A stretch of DNA of 64,000 nucleotides, taken from positions 3,720,001-3,784,000 of the forward strand of contig NZ_CP092365.1 of assembly GCF_022370835.2 (NCBI RefSeq), given 5' to 3'. Shown in pieces: positions 25,848 to 33,826 of the stretch. The position numbers and the translations under genes are program-made. The number at the start of each line of letters is the position of its first letter. Position 1 is the first letter of the stretch. The notes below the pieces were generated by a model. That model ran no database searches and was not told the origin of the DNA. It worked only from the letters and a program-made list of their open reading frames with translations. The DNA is from Mycolicibacillus parakoreensis (GTDB lineage Bacteria > Actinomycetota > Actinomycetes > Mycobacteriales > Mycobacteriaceae).

Positions 25848-26573
25848 ATGACCGAAACCGTCGAGCTGCGGCGCGGCGCGGACCGCCATTTGGCCACCAC
25901 CGCGTGGCTGCGGTCGTGGCAGGCGTTCTCCTACGGCGACCACTACGACCCGGCCAACACCCACCACGGGGTGCTGCTGGTCTGCAACGAGGAGGTGCTG
26001 GCCGCCGGGTCCGGCTACGACACCCACCCGCACCGCGACCTGGAGATCCTCACCTGGGTGCTGCACGGCGGGCTGCGCCACGCCGATTCGCTGGGCCACC
26101 GCGGGGTGATCCGCCCGGGGGTGATCCAGTGCCTGTCGGCCGGGGCGGGGGTCGAGCACGCCGAGCACGCCGAGCAGGCCGCCGGCGGGGTGCACTTCGT
26201 GCAGATGGCGGTGCTGCCCGACACCGTCGGCGCCGCCCCGCGCCACCGGCAGGCCGACGTCGCCGCCGCCCTGGCCGGCCGGACGCTGGTCACCCTCGCC
26301 TCCGGGATCCCCGGGCTGCCCGGCGCGATCGGGTTGGGCAACCGCCACGCCGCGCTGCACGGCGCCCGCCTCGAGGACGGCGACGCCGTGGGCCTGCCGC
26401 GGGCACCCTATCTGTATCTGCAGGTCACGCACGGTACGGTGCGAGTCGACGGCCGCACCGAGCTGCACGCCGGGGATGCGATCCGGTTCAGGGGCAGCGA
26501 CGGGCCCACCGTGCGCGCCACCGGTGCGGCCGAAGTACTGATTTGGCAGATGCACACCGCACTGGGCGACTAG
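25848..26573 (+). CDS. Pirin family protein (Rv0181c-like)
   Basis: A 241-residue bicupin. The N-terminal cupin carries the pirin metal site TYDTHPHRDLEILTWVLHG followed by HADSLGH and the Glu/His-rich GAGVEHAEHAEQ. The C-terminal cupin is shorter (YLYLQVTHGTVRVDGRTELHAGDAIRF). Some pirins are quercetin dioxygenases, others act in transcription; none can be chosen here. ATG 25848 has TACCCT ending 6 bases upstream and no Shine-Dalgarno (possible leaderless start). It lies 15 bases before the ABC-like gene, so a pirin-ABC-YhgE transcript is likely. Confidence 0.92.
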   Translation: MTETVELRRGADRHLATTAWLRSWQAFSYGDHYDPANTHHGVLLVCNEEVLAAGSGYDTHPHRDLEILTWVLHGGLRHADSLGHRGVIRPGVIQCLSAGAGVEHAEHAEQAAGGVHFVQMAVLPDTVGAAPRHRQADVAAALAGRTLVTLASGIPGLPGAIGLGNRHAALHGARLEDGDAVGLPRAPYLYLQVTHGTVRVDGRTELHAGDAIRFRGSDGPTVRATGAAEVLIWQMHTALGD

Positions 26574-26588
26574 AGAGGACCGAGGCAG

Positions 26589-27311
26589 ATGGCAGAGTCG
26601 GCGGCCGATCACCCCCCGAGCCCACCGGCGGTGGTGGCCCGGGCGATCACCATGCGCGGGCCGTGGGGTCCGGTGTACGGCCCGATCGATCTGGAGATCC
26701 CCACCGGCGGGGTGACCGCGCTGATCGGCACCGCCGGCCCGGGGCGCACCGCCCTGCTGATGACCGTGGCCGGCCGGATGAAGCCGTCCGGGGGCACGCT
26801 GACGGTGCTGGGCGCCACCGCGCCGGCCGACATCTTCGCCCGCTGCACGCTGGCCGGCATCGAAGAGCTCGACACCGTCGCCGAGTCGGTGCGGGTGCGC
26901 GATCTCATCACCGAACAGCTGCGCTGGGACGCGCCGTGGTACCGGCTGGTCGGCCGGGCCGACCGCGCCGACCTCGAGGCGGTGTGCCGACCGGTGTTCG
27001 GCCCGCTGCCGCTGCCCGACCTCGACGAGTACGTCGAGCAGCTCACCGAGCTCGACGGGCTGCTGCTGCGGATCGCGCTGGCCAACACCGCGCGCCCCCC
27101 GCTGCTGGTCGTGGGCAACCTCGACCAGGTCACCAGCCACCGCAACCACGACGTGCTGGCGCGCCGGCTGGTGGAGCTGGGCCGCGAACAGACCGTGATC
27201 ACCTCGTCGGCCAACGCGCTCCCCGACGAACTGGGGGTCGGCACCCAACTTCAGGTCGGCAACCTCTCGCACGCCGAACTCGTCGCGCGCACACAGGAAG
27301 GGCAGGACTAA
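26589..27311 (+). CDS. Degenerate ABC ATPase-like protein (pseudo-ABC), partner of YhgE/Pip protein
   Basis: A 240-residue protein with the layout of an ABC nucleotide-binding domain but altered catalytic motifs. Walker A is GTAGPGRT (residues 47-54), with Arg53 where Lys is required. The LSGGQ signature is replaced by LTELDGLLLRIALA. The Walker B Asp-Glu is lost (LLVVGNLDQV), and the switch histidine is lost (TVITSSANA). It probably binds nucleotide weakly or not at all. The following YhgE/Pip membrane gene starts 4 bases after the stop, so the two products almost certainly work together. No frameshift is seen; the reading frame is intact, so the changes look selected rather than decayed. 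Confidence 0.85.
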   Translation: MAESAADHPPSPPAVVARAITMRGPWGPVYGPIDLEIPTGGVTALIGTAGPGRTALLMTVAGRMKPSGGTLTVLGATAPADIFARCTLAGIEELDTVAESVRVRDLITEQLRWDAPWYRLVGRADRADLEAVCRPVFGPLPLPDLDEYVEQLTELDGLLLRIALANTARPPLLVVGNLDQVTSHRNHDVLARRLVELGREQTVITSSANALPDELGVGTQLQVGNLSHAELVARTQEGQD

Positions 27312-27314
27312 CGC

Positions 27315-29321
27315 ATGCTCGCCGGGATGTCTTTGGGCACCGACATCAAACGCTATGCCCGCGGCACCATGCCCCGGGTGGCGCTGATCACGATCATCGT
27401 GCTGCCGCTGCTGTACGGCGCGATGTACCTCTGGGCGTTCTGGAACCCGTTCTCCGAGGTCGACAAGGTCCCGGTCGCGTTGGTCAACGAGGACCGCGGC
27501 GCCACCGTGCAGGACCGGCAACTGCGCGCCGGCGACGAGGTGGCCGAACAGCTGCTCGACTCCGGCGAGCTCGACCTGCACGAGGTGTCGGCCGCCGAGG
27601 CCGCCGACGGCGTCGCCCGCGGCGACTACTACTTCTCGATCACGCTGCCGGAGGACTTCAGCGCGGCGATCGCCTCACCGACCACCGACGATCCCCGCAA
27701 GGCCCAGATCGACTTCCGGTTCAACGACGCCAACAACTATCTCGCCTCGATCATGGGCCAAAACGCCGCCCGCGAGGTGCTCAACCAGGTCAGCGCCGGG
27801 GTCGGCACCCAGGTGATCGGCACCGCCCTCGGCGAGCTCACCGATTCGGGGTCGGGGATCAAAAAGGCCGCCGACGGCGCCGAACAGCTCTCCGACGGCC
27901 TGGTCACCGCCAACGACGGCGCCCACGAACTCGCCGACGGCGCCCACGAACTCGCCGCCAACCTGGTGGTCGCCCGGGACGGCTCGGCGACGCTGGCCGG
28001 CGGGATGAGCGAGCTGGCGCAGGGCATCGACACCGCCACCGACCCGCTGCTCAAGGTGCTCACCGGCGTCGAGGGCCTCGGCCTGGACCCGGCCGAGGTC
28101 GGCGACACCGCCGCGCACCTGGGCCGCTCCATCAAGAGCGCCGCCGACCGGGTGGCCGGCCTCGGCATCGACTACGTGCAGGCCGCCTCGATCGTCGACC
28201 AGGTGGCGGCGACGCTGCGCGCCAACCCCGATCCGACCATCCACCATCTCGGCGAAACCCTTTCGGGTGCACAGCGTTTGATGCGAGACCGGGGTGTCGA
28301 CCCGGCGACCCCGGAGGGCCTCAACCGGTTGCGCGGCGACGCCGCCGACCTGGAAGCCGAGTTGACCGATCCGAACAGCAAGTTCCGCCAGTTTTTGACC
28401 AGCGCGATCAACGGTGACCTGAAGAACGATGTCCTTCGGTTGCGCAGCGGCGCAGCAGAATTGAACTCCGGAGCCCAACAGCTCAACGATGGGCTGGCGC
28501 AGCTGACCGACGGCAGCGTGCAGCTGGCCACCGGGGCCGCGACCCTGGCCGACGGCACCGAGCAGCTCTCCGACGGAGCCGACGAACTGGCCACCGGGCT
28601 GCGGGAGGGCGCCGACCAGGTGCCCACGTGGACCCCGCAGCAGCGCACGCAGGTGGCCCAGACCCTGGCCAGCCCGGTCGGCGTCGATCTGGACTTCACC
28701 AACCAGGCCGCGACGTTCGGCACCGGTTTCGCCCCGTTCTTCTTGCCGCTGGCGCTGTTCATCGGCGCGCTGATCATCTGGATGCTGCTCACCCCGTTGC
28801 AGACCCGCGCCATCATGACCGGGCTCGGTTCGCTGCGGGTGGTGCTGGCGTCCTACTGGCCGGCGGCGCTGCTGGCCGTGTGCCAGGTGGTGTTGATGTA
28901 TGCGGTGGTGCATTTCGGGGTCGGCCTGCAGGCGAAGTACACCCTGGGCACCGTGGCGTTTCTGGCGCTGATCGCCGCCACGTTCCTGGCGTTGATCCAG
29001 GCGTTCAACGCCGTGTTCGGGGTGGCCGTCGGCCGGGTGCTGACCCTGGCGTTTTTGATGTTCCAGCTGGTCTCCTCCGGCGGGGTGTACCCGGTGGAGA
29101 CCACCGCCCGGCCGTTCCAGATCCTGCATCCCTACGACCCCATGACCTACGCCGTCGACGGACTGCGGGAATTGACCGTCGGCGGGGTGGACGCGCGCCT
29201 GTGGACGTCGGTGACGGTGCTCGGCGCCATTCTGCTGACGTCGCTGGCGGCCAGCGCACTCGCGGCGCGCCGGGATCGGCAGTTGAGCATGGAGAAACTG
29301 CACCCGCCCATCGAGGTGTAA
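27315..29321 (+). CDS. YhgE/Pip-domain membrane protein (Rv0180c-position)
   Basis: A 668-residue membrane protein related to phage-infection protein (Pip), YhgE and ESX-linked EsaA-type proteins. One TM near the N-terminus (VALITIIVLPLLYGAMYLWAF) is followed by a long extracytoplasmic region of about 430 residues with heptad-like coiled-coil repeats (GAEQLSDGLVTANDGAHELADGAHELAANL; later SGAQQLNDGLAQLTDGSVQLATGAATLADG), then five TM helices at the C-terminus (from FAPFFLPLALFIGALIIWM) related to ABC-2 permeases. The resemblance to ABC-2 permeases makes the ABC-like partner logical. In the M. tuberculosis order the gene here is Rv0180c. Function unknown; a terminator-like hairpin follows. Confidence 0.88.
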   Translation: MLAGMSLGTDIKRYARGTMPRVALITIIVLPLLYGAMYLWAFWNPFSEVDKVPVALVNEDRGATVQDRQLRAGDEVAEQLLDSGELDLHEVSAAEAADGVARGDYYFSITLPEDFSAAIASPTTDDPRKAQIDFRFNDANNYLASIMGQNAAREVLNQVSAGVGTQVIGTALGELTDSGSGIKKAADGAEQLSDGLVTANDGAHELADGAHELAANLVVARDGSATLAGGMSELAQGIDTATDPLLKVLTGVEGLGLDPAEVGDTAAHLGRSIKSAADRVAGLGIDYVQAASIVDQVAATLRANPDPTIHHLGETLSGAQRLMRDRGVDPATPEGLNRLRGDAADLEAELTDPNSKFRQFLTSAINGDLKNDVLRLRSGAAELNSGAQQLNDGLAQLTDGSVQLATGAATLADGTEQLSDGADELATGLREGADQVPTWTPQQRTQVAQTLASPVGVDLDFTNQAATFGTGFAPFFLPLALFIGALIIWMLLTPLQTRAIMTGLGSLRVVLASYWPAALLAVCQVVLMYAVVHFGVGLQAKYTLGTVAFLALIAATFLALIQAFNAVFGVAVGRVLTLAFLMFQLVSSGGVYPVETTARPFQILHPYDPMTYAVDGLRELTVGGVDARLWTSVTVLGAILLTSLAASALAARRDRQLSMEKLHPPIEV

Positions 29322-29328
29322 CGAAACC

Positions 29329-29359
29329 GGTTGGCGCCGTGCGTGATTACGGCGCAACC
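29329..29359 (+). terminator. Hairpin after the YhgE/Pip operon
   Basis: GGTTGGCGCCGT (29329-29340) pairs with ACGGCGCAACC (29349-29359) with one bulged G and an 8-base loop, starting 8 bases after the YhgE/Pip stop. No long T-run follows, as is common for mycobacterial intrinsic terminators. Confidence 0.6.
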
Positions 29360-29385
29360 CGACCGAGATACGGCTGTTATTTAAG

Positions 29386-29413
29386 TTGACAGCGTTACTA
29401 ATGGGGCTATCGT
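29386..29413 (+). promoter_or_regulatory. Possible promoter of phosphodiester glycosidase gene
   Basis: An exact TTGACA (29386-29391) is followed after 16 bases by TATCGT (29408-29413), in an AT-richer pocket just past the hairpin at 29329. The -35 is strong, the -10 weak. It would give a leader of about 60 bases. Confidence 0.45.
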
Positions 29414-29478
29414 GTCATTAGTTGTTTCGCTTGTCGCTGGTTGCTCACCGCAGCGACCGTCCCGCGGAAAGGGCAGCC

Positions 29479-30564
29479 GTGCCGACTCCAGCCACCCTGA
29501 TCCGGCGCGCCAGCGTCGGGCTGGCCGCCGCGCTGTGCGCGGTGCTCGCCGGTGCGGCGTTCACGCCGGTGGCCCGCGCCGACGGGCGTGACCTGCTGGG
29601 CGCGGCGATCGCCAACACCCGCGGGTCCTATCTGGTCTACAACTTCGGCAGCGGGCACCCCGCCCCGATGCTCAACGCCGCCGGCAGCTGGTACGAGTCG
29701 ACCAACGGCGGGCACCTGATGACGATCAAGGGGGCCTCCCAACGGCTCAAGCCGCACCTGCTGGTCGACACCCACCGCGGCTCTCAGGCCCGCTGCGAAC
29801 GCGACCGGCGGGCCCGCACCGGCGACGGGCTGTGGCAGGCCTCGGAGGTCTACTCCCCGCTGCAGGCCTGGCAGGCGTTGGGCCGGCCGACGATCGCGAT
29901 CAACGCGAACTTCTTCGATGTGCGCGGGCAGAAGGGCGGCTCGTGGCGCTCCACCGGCTGCAGCTCCCCGCTCGGTGTCTACGTCGACAACACCCGCGGT
30001 CAGGGCAAGGCCAACATGGCGGTGACCGGCACCATCCCCTACGCCGGCAAGCAGGGGCTCTCCGGCGGCGGGGAGCACTGGTCGACCCTGGCGACGATGA
30101 TCCTGCCGGCCGGCGGGGCGCCGCAGGTGATCTGGCCCAACGGCGGCCGCGACGGCGGCGACTACAACGCCGCCGGGCCCACGGTCTCCGACCTGGTCAA
30201 CAAGGGGGTGCGGTTCGTCGCGGTCAGCGGGCTGGGGCTGCTCGCCCCCGGGCACACCGGCCAGCTGGGCGACGGCGGCCCGAGCGCCGCCCGCACCGCG
30301 CTGGCCTACTCGCGGGCCAAAGACGAGATGTATGTCTTCCAGGGCGGCAGCTACACCCCCGACAACATCCAGGACCTGTTCCGCGGGCTGGGCAGCGACA
30401 CCGCGATCCTGCTCGACGGCGGCGGCTCCTCGGCGATCGTGCTGCGCCGCGACACCGGCGGCATGTGGGCCGGAGCGGGAGTGCCGAAGGGCTCCTGCGA
30501 CACCCGCGAGGTGCTCTGCGACTCCAAGGAACGCGCGCTGCCCAGCTGGCTGGCGTTCAACTGA
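29479..30564 (+). CDS. Exported phosphodiester glycosidase-domain protein (LprO-position gene)
   Basis: A 361-residue exported protein. GTG 29479 follows GGAAAGGG and gives a standard signal peptide (ASVGLAAALCAVLAGAAFTPVARAD); TTG 29422 is an unlikely longer start. The mature part matches the NAGPA/DUF2233 phosphodiester glycosidase domain: PTIAINANFFDVRG, VRFVAVSGLGLL, ARTALAYSRAKDEMYVFQGG and the closing DTAILLDGGGSSAIVL. Relatives cleave N-acetylglucosamine-1-phosphodiester groups. In M. tuberculosis this place holds lprO (Rv0179c); here no lipobox Cys is present, so it looks secreted rather than lipidated. The end overlaps the convergent DUF1275 gene by 8 bases. Confidence 0.87.
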   Translation: MPTPATLIRRASVGLAAALCAVLAGAAFTPVARADGRDLLGAAIANTRGSYLVYNFGSGHPAPMLNAAGSWYESTNGGHLMTIKGASQRLKPHLLVDTHRGSQARCERDRRARTGDGLWQASEVYSPLQAWQALGRPTIAINANFFDVRGQKGGSWRSTGCSSPLGVYVDNTRGQGKANMAVTGTIPYAGKQGLSGGGEHWSTLATMILPAGGAPQVIWPNGGRDGGDYNAAGPTVSDLVNKGVRFVAVSGLGLLAPGHTGQLGDGGPSAARTALAYSRAKDEMYVFQGGSYTPDNIQDLFRGLGSDTAILLDGGGSSAIVLRRDTGGMWAGAGVPKGSCDTREVLCDSKERALPSWLAFN

Positions 30565-31252
30565 TCCCGTCGGGCGCCGGCGCGCGAGGACCGAACCAGA
30601 ACAACGCCAACGCCGCGGCGACCACCGCCGCCGCCAGCCCCAACACCGGGGCCACCGTCAGTTTCGACAGCGTCGCGCCGACCCCCGCCCCGGCGATCAT
30701 CACCGCGACCACGCCGTAGCGCAGCTTCTCGCGCCGCCCGTCGCCGCCGGCCAGCCGGCTGTCCATCCCCAGCCCGACCAGGGTGGAGGTCAGCACCGTG
30801 GTGTAGAGCTCCTGGATGCCGAACTGGCGCGCGGTGCAGTTCTGCAGCCCGAAGGCCAGCGCCAAACCGGCCACCAGGCCCAGTTTGGTGTTGTCGTGAT
30901 ACCGCAGCACCCCGGCCCCGGCGAGGGCGGCCACCGCGATCAGCACAACGATCTCGGCCCCGAGGGCGGCGGTCAGCCAGGTCCGCACGCGACCGCCCAG
31001 CCGGCGCACCAGCCGGCCGCCGGCCACCGCACCGGCGAGGAACCCGGTGACCGCGACCACCGCACCGGTCAGCGAGATGCCGGAGTCGGGCACGAACAGG
31101 AACCCCAGGAAGATCGCGTTGCCGGTCATGTTGGCCACGAACACGTGGCCGAGCACCAGCACGCTGATCGCGTCGACCACCCCGGTCGCGAACGTCAACA
31201 GCAGCAGCGCGGCCACCGTGGCGGGTCGGGTGACCGGGGAGCGAATCGCCAT
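30557..31252 (-). CDS. DUF1275 (YoaK-type) membrane protein
   Basis: A 231-residue integral membrane protein with about six TM helices. The DUF1275 pattern is clear: LLLTFATGVVDAISVLVLGHVFVANMTGN at the start and GLQNCTARQFGIQELYTTVLTSTL in the middle, then a charged loop before the last helices. The family has no established activity. It is convergent with the glycosidase gene and lies 27 bases past the stop-to-start gap from the Mce-associated gene on the same strand. I see no counterpart at this place in the M. tuberculosis order. Confidence 0.88.
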   Translation of the reverse strand: MAIRSPVTRPATVAALLLLTFATGVVDAISVLVLGHVFVANMTGNAIFLGFLFVPDSGISLTGAVVAVTGFLAGAVAGGRLVRRLGGRVRTWLTAALGAEIVVLIAVAALAGAGVLRYHDNTKLGLVAGLALAFGLQNCTARQFGIQELYTTVLTSTLVGLGMDSRLAGGDGRREKLRYGVVAVMIAGAGVGATLSKLTVAPVLGLAAAVVAAALALFWFGPRAPAPDGIS

Positions 31253-31279
31253 CGGCGCTTGACGGTTACCGACGACGGG

Positions 31280-31900
31280 TCACGGATGCTCGATGTCGCT
31301 GGCCAGCCACCGCCCGTCGACCTTCTCCATCGTCAACACGATGCGGCTGCGGTCCATCTGCGGCTGGGGCAGTTCCTTGTTGCGCACCGACTGGTCGACG
31401 AAGAGCATGACCTCGACGGTGTCGGTGCTCGCCGACTTCACCGCGGCCTCCACGACCCGGCCGTGCGCCGACGCCTCGTTCTCGATGAGCACCGTCCGCA
31501 GACCCTCCAGCGACTCCGAGTACAGGTCGCGGAACCGCCCGGTGGAGCCGTCGAGCACATCGGCCTGGTTCTGGTCGATGGCCTCGGGGTCGATGGTGGC
31601 CAGCTTGACCGTGAAATCCTGTGCCGCCTCCATCGCGTCGGACGCGGCGACCTCGACGCGGTGGTGGGCGAACAGGAACCAGCCCTCGACCGCGGCCACC
31701 GCGAGCAGCACCGCCAGCAACACCGCGCCGGCGACGCGCAGCCCGCGCCGCGGCCCCGCGGTGCGCGTGGCCGCCCAGGCCGACGGATCCACCTCGGCGC
31801 TCTCGGCGCTCTCGGCGCTCTCGGCGCCCTGGGGCCCCGACGCGCTCACCTCGCCCGCCGCCTCGGCGTCGGCGTCGGCGCGCGGCTCTGCGGTACTCAC
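31280..31900 (-). CDS. Mce-associated membrane protein, paralogue of the gene at 42162
   Basis: A 206-residue Mam-family protein. GTG 31900 is the likely start. Acidic low-complexity N-terminus with a tandem ESA repeat (AESAESAESAE, bases about 31796-31830), one TM (LRVAGAVLLAVLLAVAAVEGWFLF-type segment near residues 55-78) and a periplasmic NTF2-like domain ending MEKVDGRWLASDIEHP. The gene at 42162 ends MEHVDGRWLASKVELP, and both share the ATID/TSIN...VLDGSTG/VLNGATG pattern, so the two are paralogues on either side of the extra mce operon. It probably stabilises that Mce complex. Confidence 0.85.
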   Translation of the reverse strand: MSTAEPRADADAEAAGEVSASGPQGAESAESAESAEVDPSAWAATRTAGPRRGLRVAGAVLLAVLLAVAAVEGWFLFAHHRVEVAASDAMEAAQDFTVKLATIDPEAIDQNQADVLDGSTGRFRDLYSESLEGLRTVLIENEASAHGRVVEAAVKSASTDTVEVMLFVDQSVRNKELPQPQMDRSRIVLTMEKVDGRWLASDIEHP

Positions 31901-32004
31901 CCTTGCAACCCCTAACCCCTCACGCCCGAGCCCGTCGTGTCGCGGCCAGGCTACACCCCGACCGCCGCGCGTTCCCGCCGATCGGCCGGCGCCGCCGGCC
32001 GGTC

Positions 32005-32616
32005 TCAGGCGCAGGCCCCCGACCCCTTCAGCGCGTCGCCCCACCCGGTGGCGTGCACGATGTTGGCGTGGACCACCCCGGCGGGGTCCTTGTGCTTGAT
32101 CTTGTCGCTGATCTGGGTCAACTGGAACATCGCCTTGGTGAGGTACTCCCCACCGTAGAGCGGCGAATACGGCCCGTAGTTGTCCAGGTCGTTGCGGATG
32201 GTCAGCGGCTGCAGCCGCGGCGCCAGAAACGCCGTCGACTGGTCGAGGTTGGCGACCACCGCGTCGGCCTGGGCCTGCACCCCCGCCGCGGTGTAATCGC
32301 TGGCTTTGCCGTCGAGGTTGCCGTGGAAGTCGTGGACCTGGCCCATCAGCGGATCGAACTGGGCGTTGAACCACTGGCAGGAATCCGACATCCCGCTGAT
32401 CATCTCCGGGGTCACCTTGTCGACGAAGGTGCTGTAGGGCCAGATGTCGAAGTTGGGTTTCCAGTCGGTGGGCCCGGGGGTGAACACCGGCAGCGGCGGC
32501 GGCGGCTGATCGGAGTCGGCGCCGGCCACCCCGGGCGCCCCGATGCCGGCGACCGCCAGCAGGCCCGCCAGCACCCCGACCGCGCCGCGGGCGCGCCCGC
32601 CTTTGTTCCGGCCCAT
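32005..32616 (-). CDS. Exported protein of unknown function, divergent from extra mce operon
   Basis: A 203-residue exported protein not recognised as a named family. ATG 32616 follows GGGAGGA on the minus strand. The signal peptide runs to about residue 33 (AVGVLAGLLAVAGIGAPGVAGAD). The mature part begins with a short Pro run and then FTPGPTDWKPNFDIWPYSTFVDKVTPEMISGMSDSCQWF, helical QADAVVANLDQSTAFLAPRL and GGEYLTKAMFQLTQISDKIKHKD. Two cysteines (in DSCQWF and the C-terminal GACA) could form a disulphide. It is upstream of and co-directional with the Mam gene at 31280, and divergent from the extra yrbE-mce operon, so it may belong to that importer. Confidence 0.78.
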   Translation of the reverse strand: MGRNKGGRARGAVGVLAGLLAVAGIGAPGVAGADSDQPPPPLPVFTPGPTDWKPNFDIWPYSTFVDKVTPEMISGMSDSCQWFNAQFDPLMGQVHDFHGNLDGKASDYTAAGVQAQADAVVANLDQSTAFLAPRLQPLTIRNDLDNYGPYSPLYGGEYLTKAMFQLTQISDKIKHKDPAGVVHANIVHATGWGDALKGSGACA

Positions 32617-32966
32617 CTGCGTCCTCCCGGCCCTCGCACCGTGCTCTGGTTGCTCGGCTTCAAGTATCGCCAACATCGCCGCCGGGGTCGGCGGAATCGA
32701 CTTTCTGCGTTCCCGCTACCCGCCCGCGCGTTATCGGTCATGCTGGCCGCCATGGTGGACCCGGACAGCGCGCGCAGCAGGATCGGACCGGCCGCCACTG
32801 AGCAAACCCGGCACTGTACCGCACCTCGGGGCGTTTGCGCTGCAGGCATCCCCGTATTCGTCGAAAACTACCCTTTCGGTCGTGAGCTGGCTAACATACC
32901 GGCCGTGCAACGCCTCGCCCTCACGCCGACCCCGGCGTCGTGTCCCGCGCCCCAGGTGGTGACGCG
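32617..32966. other. 350-bp divergent spacer, likely promoter region of extra mce operon
   Basis: This region separates the exported-protein gene (minus) from the first YrbE gene of the extra mce operon (plus). It holds a 6-bp hairpin (32679-32684 with 32689-32694) and an AT-richer stretch near 32850-32900 with TAACAT at 32892-32897 as a possible -10 for the mce operon. No clear -35, operator or conserved frame was found. A regulator gene is not present, unlike the regulator-flanked mce loci of M. tuberculosis. Confidence 0.45.
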
Positions 32967-33824
32967 GTGACCACGCAGGATCACGCGGCCCGCTCCGCCG
33001 ACGGCGTCGGCGCCATCGAGGACTGGAGCGCCGGCTACGTCCGACGCCACCCGGTGGCCTCGCTGAAGACCGTCGGCGAACAGTACGTCCTCGGCGTGCG
33101 CACCATCCAGTACTTCTTCATCGACCTGTTCACCGGCAAATTCCAGTGGGGCGAGTTCGTCCGCCAGGGCGCGTTCATGGCCGGCACCGCGGTGCTGCCG
33201 ACGGTGCTGGTGGCGCTGCCGATCGGGGTGACCCTGTCGATCCAGTTCGCGTTGCTGGCCAACCAGGTCGGTGCCACCTCGCTGGCCGGCGCGGCCAGCG
33301 GGTTGGCCGTCATCCGGCAGGCCGCCTCGCTGGTCGCCGCGGTGCTCATGGCCTCGGCGGTGGGCTCGGCGATCGCCGCCGACCTGGGCTCGCGCACCAT
33401 CCGCGACGAGATCGACGCGATGGCGGTGATGGGGGTGTCGGTGGTGCGCCGGCTGGTGGTGCCCCGGTTCGCCGCCTCGATCATGGTCGGTGTGGCGCTG
33501 ACCGGCATCACCTGTTTCGTCGGCTTTCTGGCCAGCTACCTGTTCAACGTGTATTTCCAGCACGGCGCGCCGGGCAGCTTCGTGGCCACCTTCTCCTCGT
33601 TCGCCACGCCCGAGGACATGATCGTGGCACTGCTCAAGGCGGTGATCTACGGGGCCATCGTGGCGGTGGTCGCCTGCCAGAAGGGGCTGTCCACCCGCGG
33701 CGGGCCCACCGGGGTCGCCGACTCGGTGAACGCCGCGGTGGTGGAGGCCATCCTGGTGTTGATGCTGGTCAACGTCGGCATCAGCCAGCTCTACGAGATG
33801 CTGTTCCCCCGGACGGGGCTGTAG
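32967..33824 (+). CDS. YrbEA-type permease of an additional mce operon
   Basis: A 285-residue MlaE/YrbE integral membrane subunit of an Mce lipid importer. GTG 32967 is preceded by CAGGTGG; a GTG at 32940 would add nine residues. Visible: FQWGEFVRQGAFMAGTAVLPTVLVALPIG, LGSRTIRDEIDAMAVMGVSVVRRLVVPR (the cytoplasmic loop that contacts the ATPase) and CQKGLSTRGGPTGVADSVN. It is well diverged from yrbE1A at 55585 (for example LAGAASGLAVIRQ in place of ISGAGAAIGAVTQ), so it is an old paralogue. First gene of an eight-gene yrbE-mce block; the ATPase MceG is presumably encoded elsewhere. Confidence 0.92.
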   Translation: MTTQDHAARSADGVGAIEDWSAGYVRRHPVASLKTVGEQYVLGVRTIQYFFIDLFTGKFQWGEFVRQGAFMAGTAVLPTVLVALPIGVTLSIQFALLANQVGATSLAGAASGLAVIRQAASLVAAVLMASAVGSAIAADLGSRTIRDEIDAMAVMGVSVVRRLVVPRFAASIMVGVALTGITCFVGFLASYLFNVYFQHGAPGSFVATFSSFATPEDMIVALLKAVIYGAIVAVVACQKGLSTRGGPTGVADSVNAAVVEAILVLMLVNVGISQLYEMLFPRTGL

Positions 33825-33826
33825 CC

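Noticed and set aside
32543..32962. Plus-strand 139-codon frame before the extra mce operon
   Set aside because: It overlaps the exported-protein gene's start, is Arg/Pro/Ser-rich without domains and has no ribosome site; treated as promoter region.
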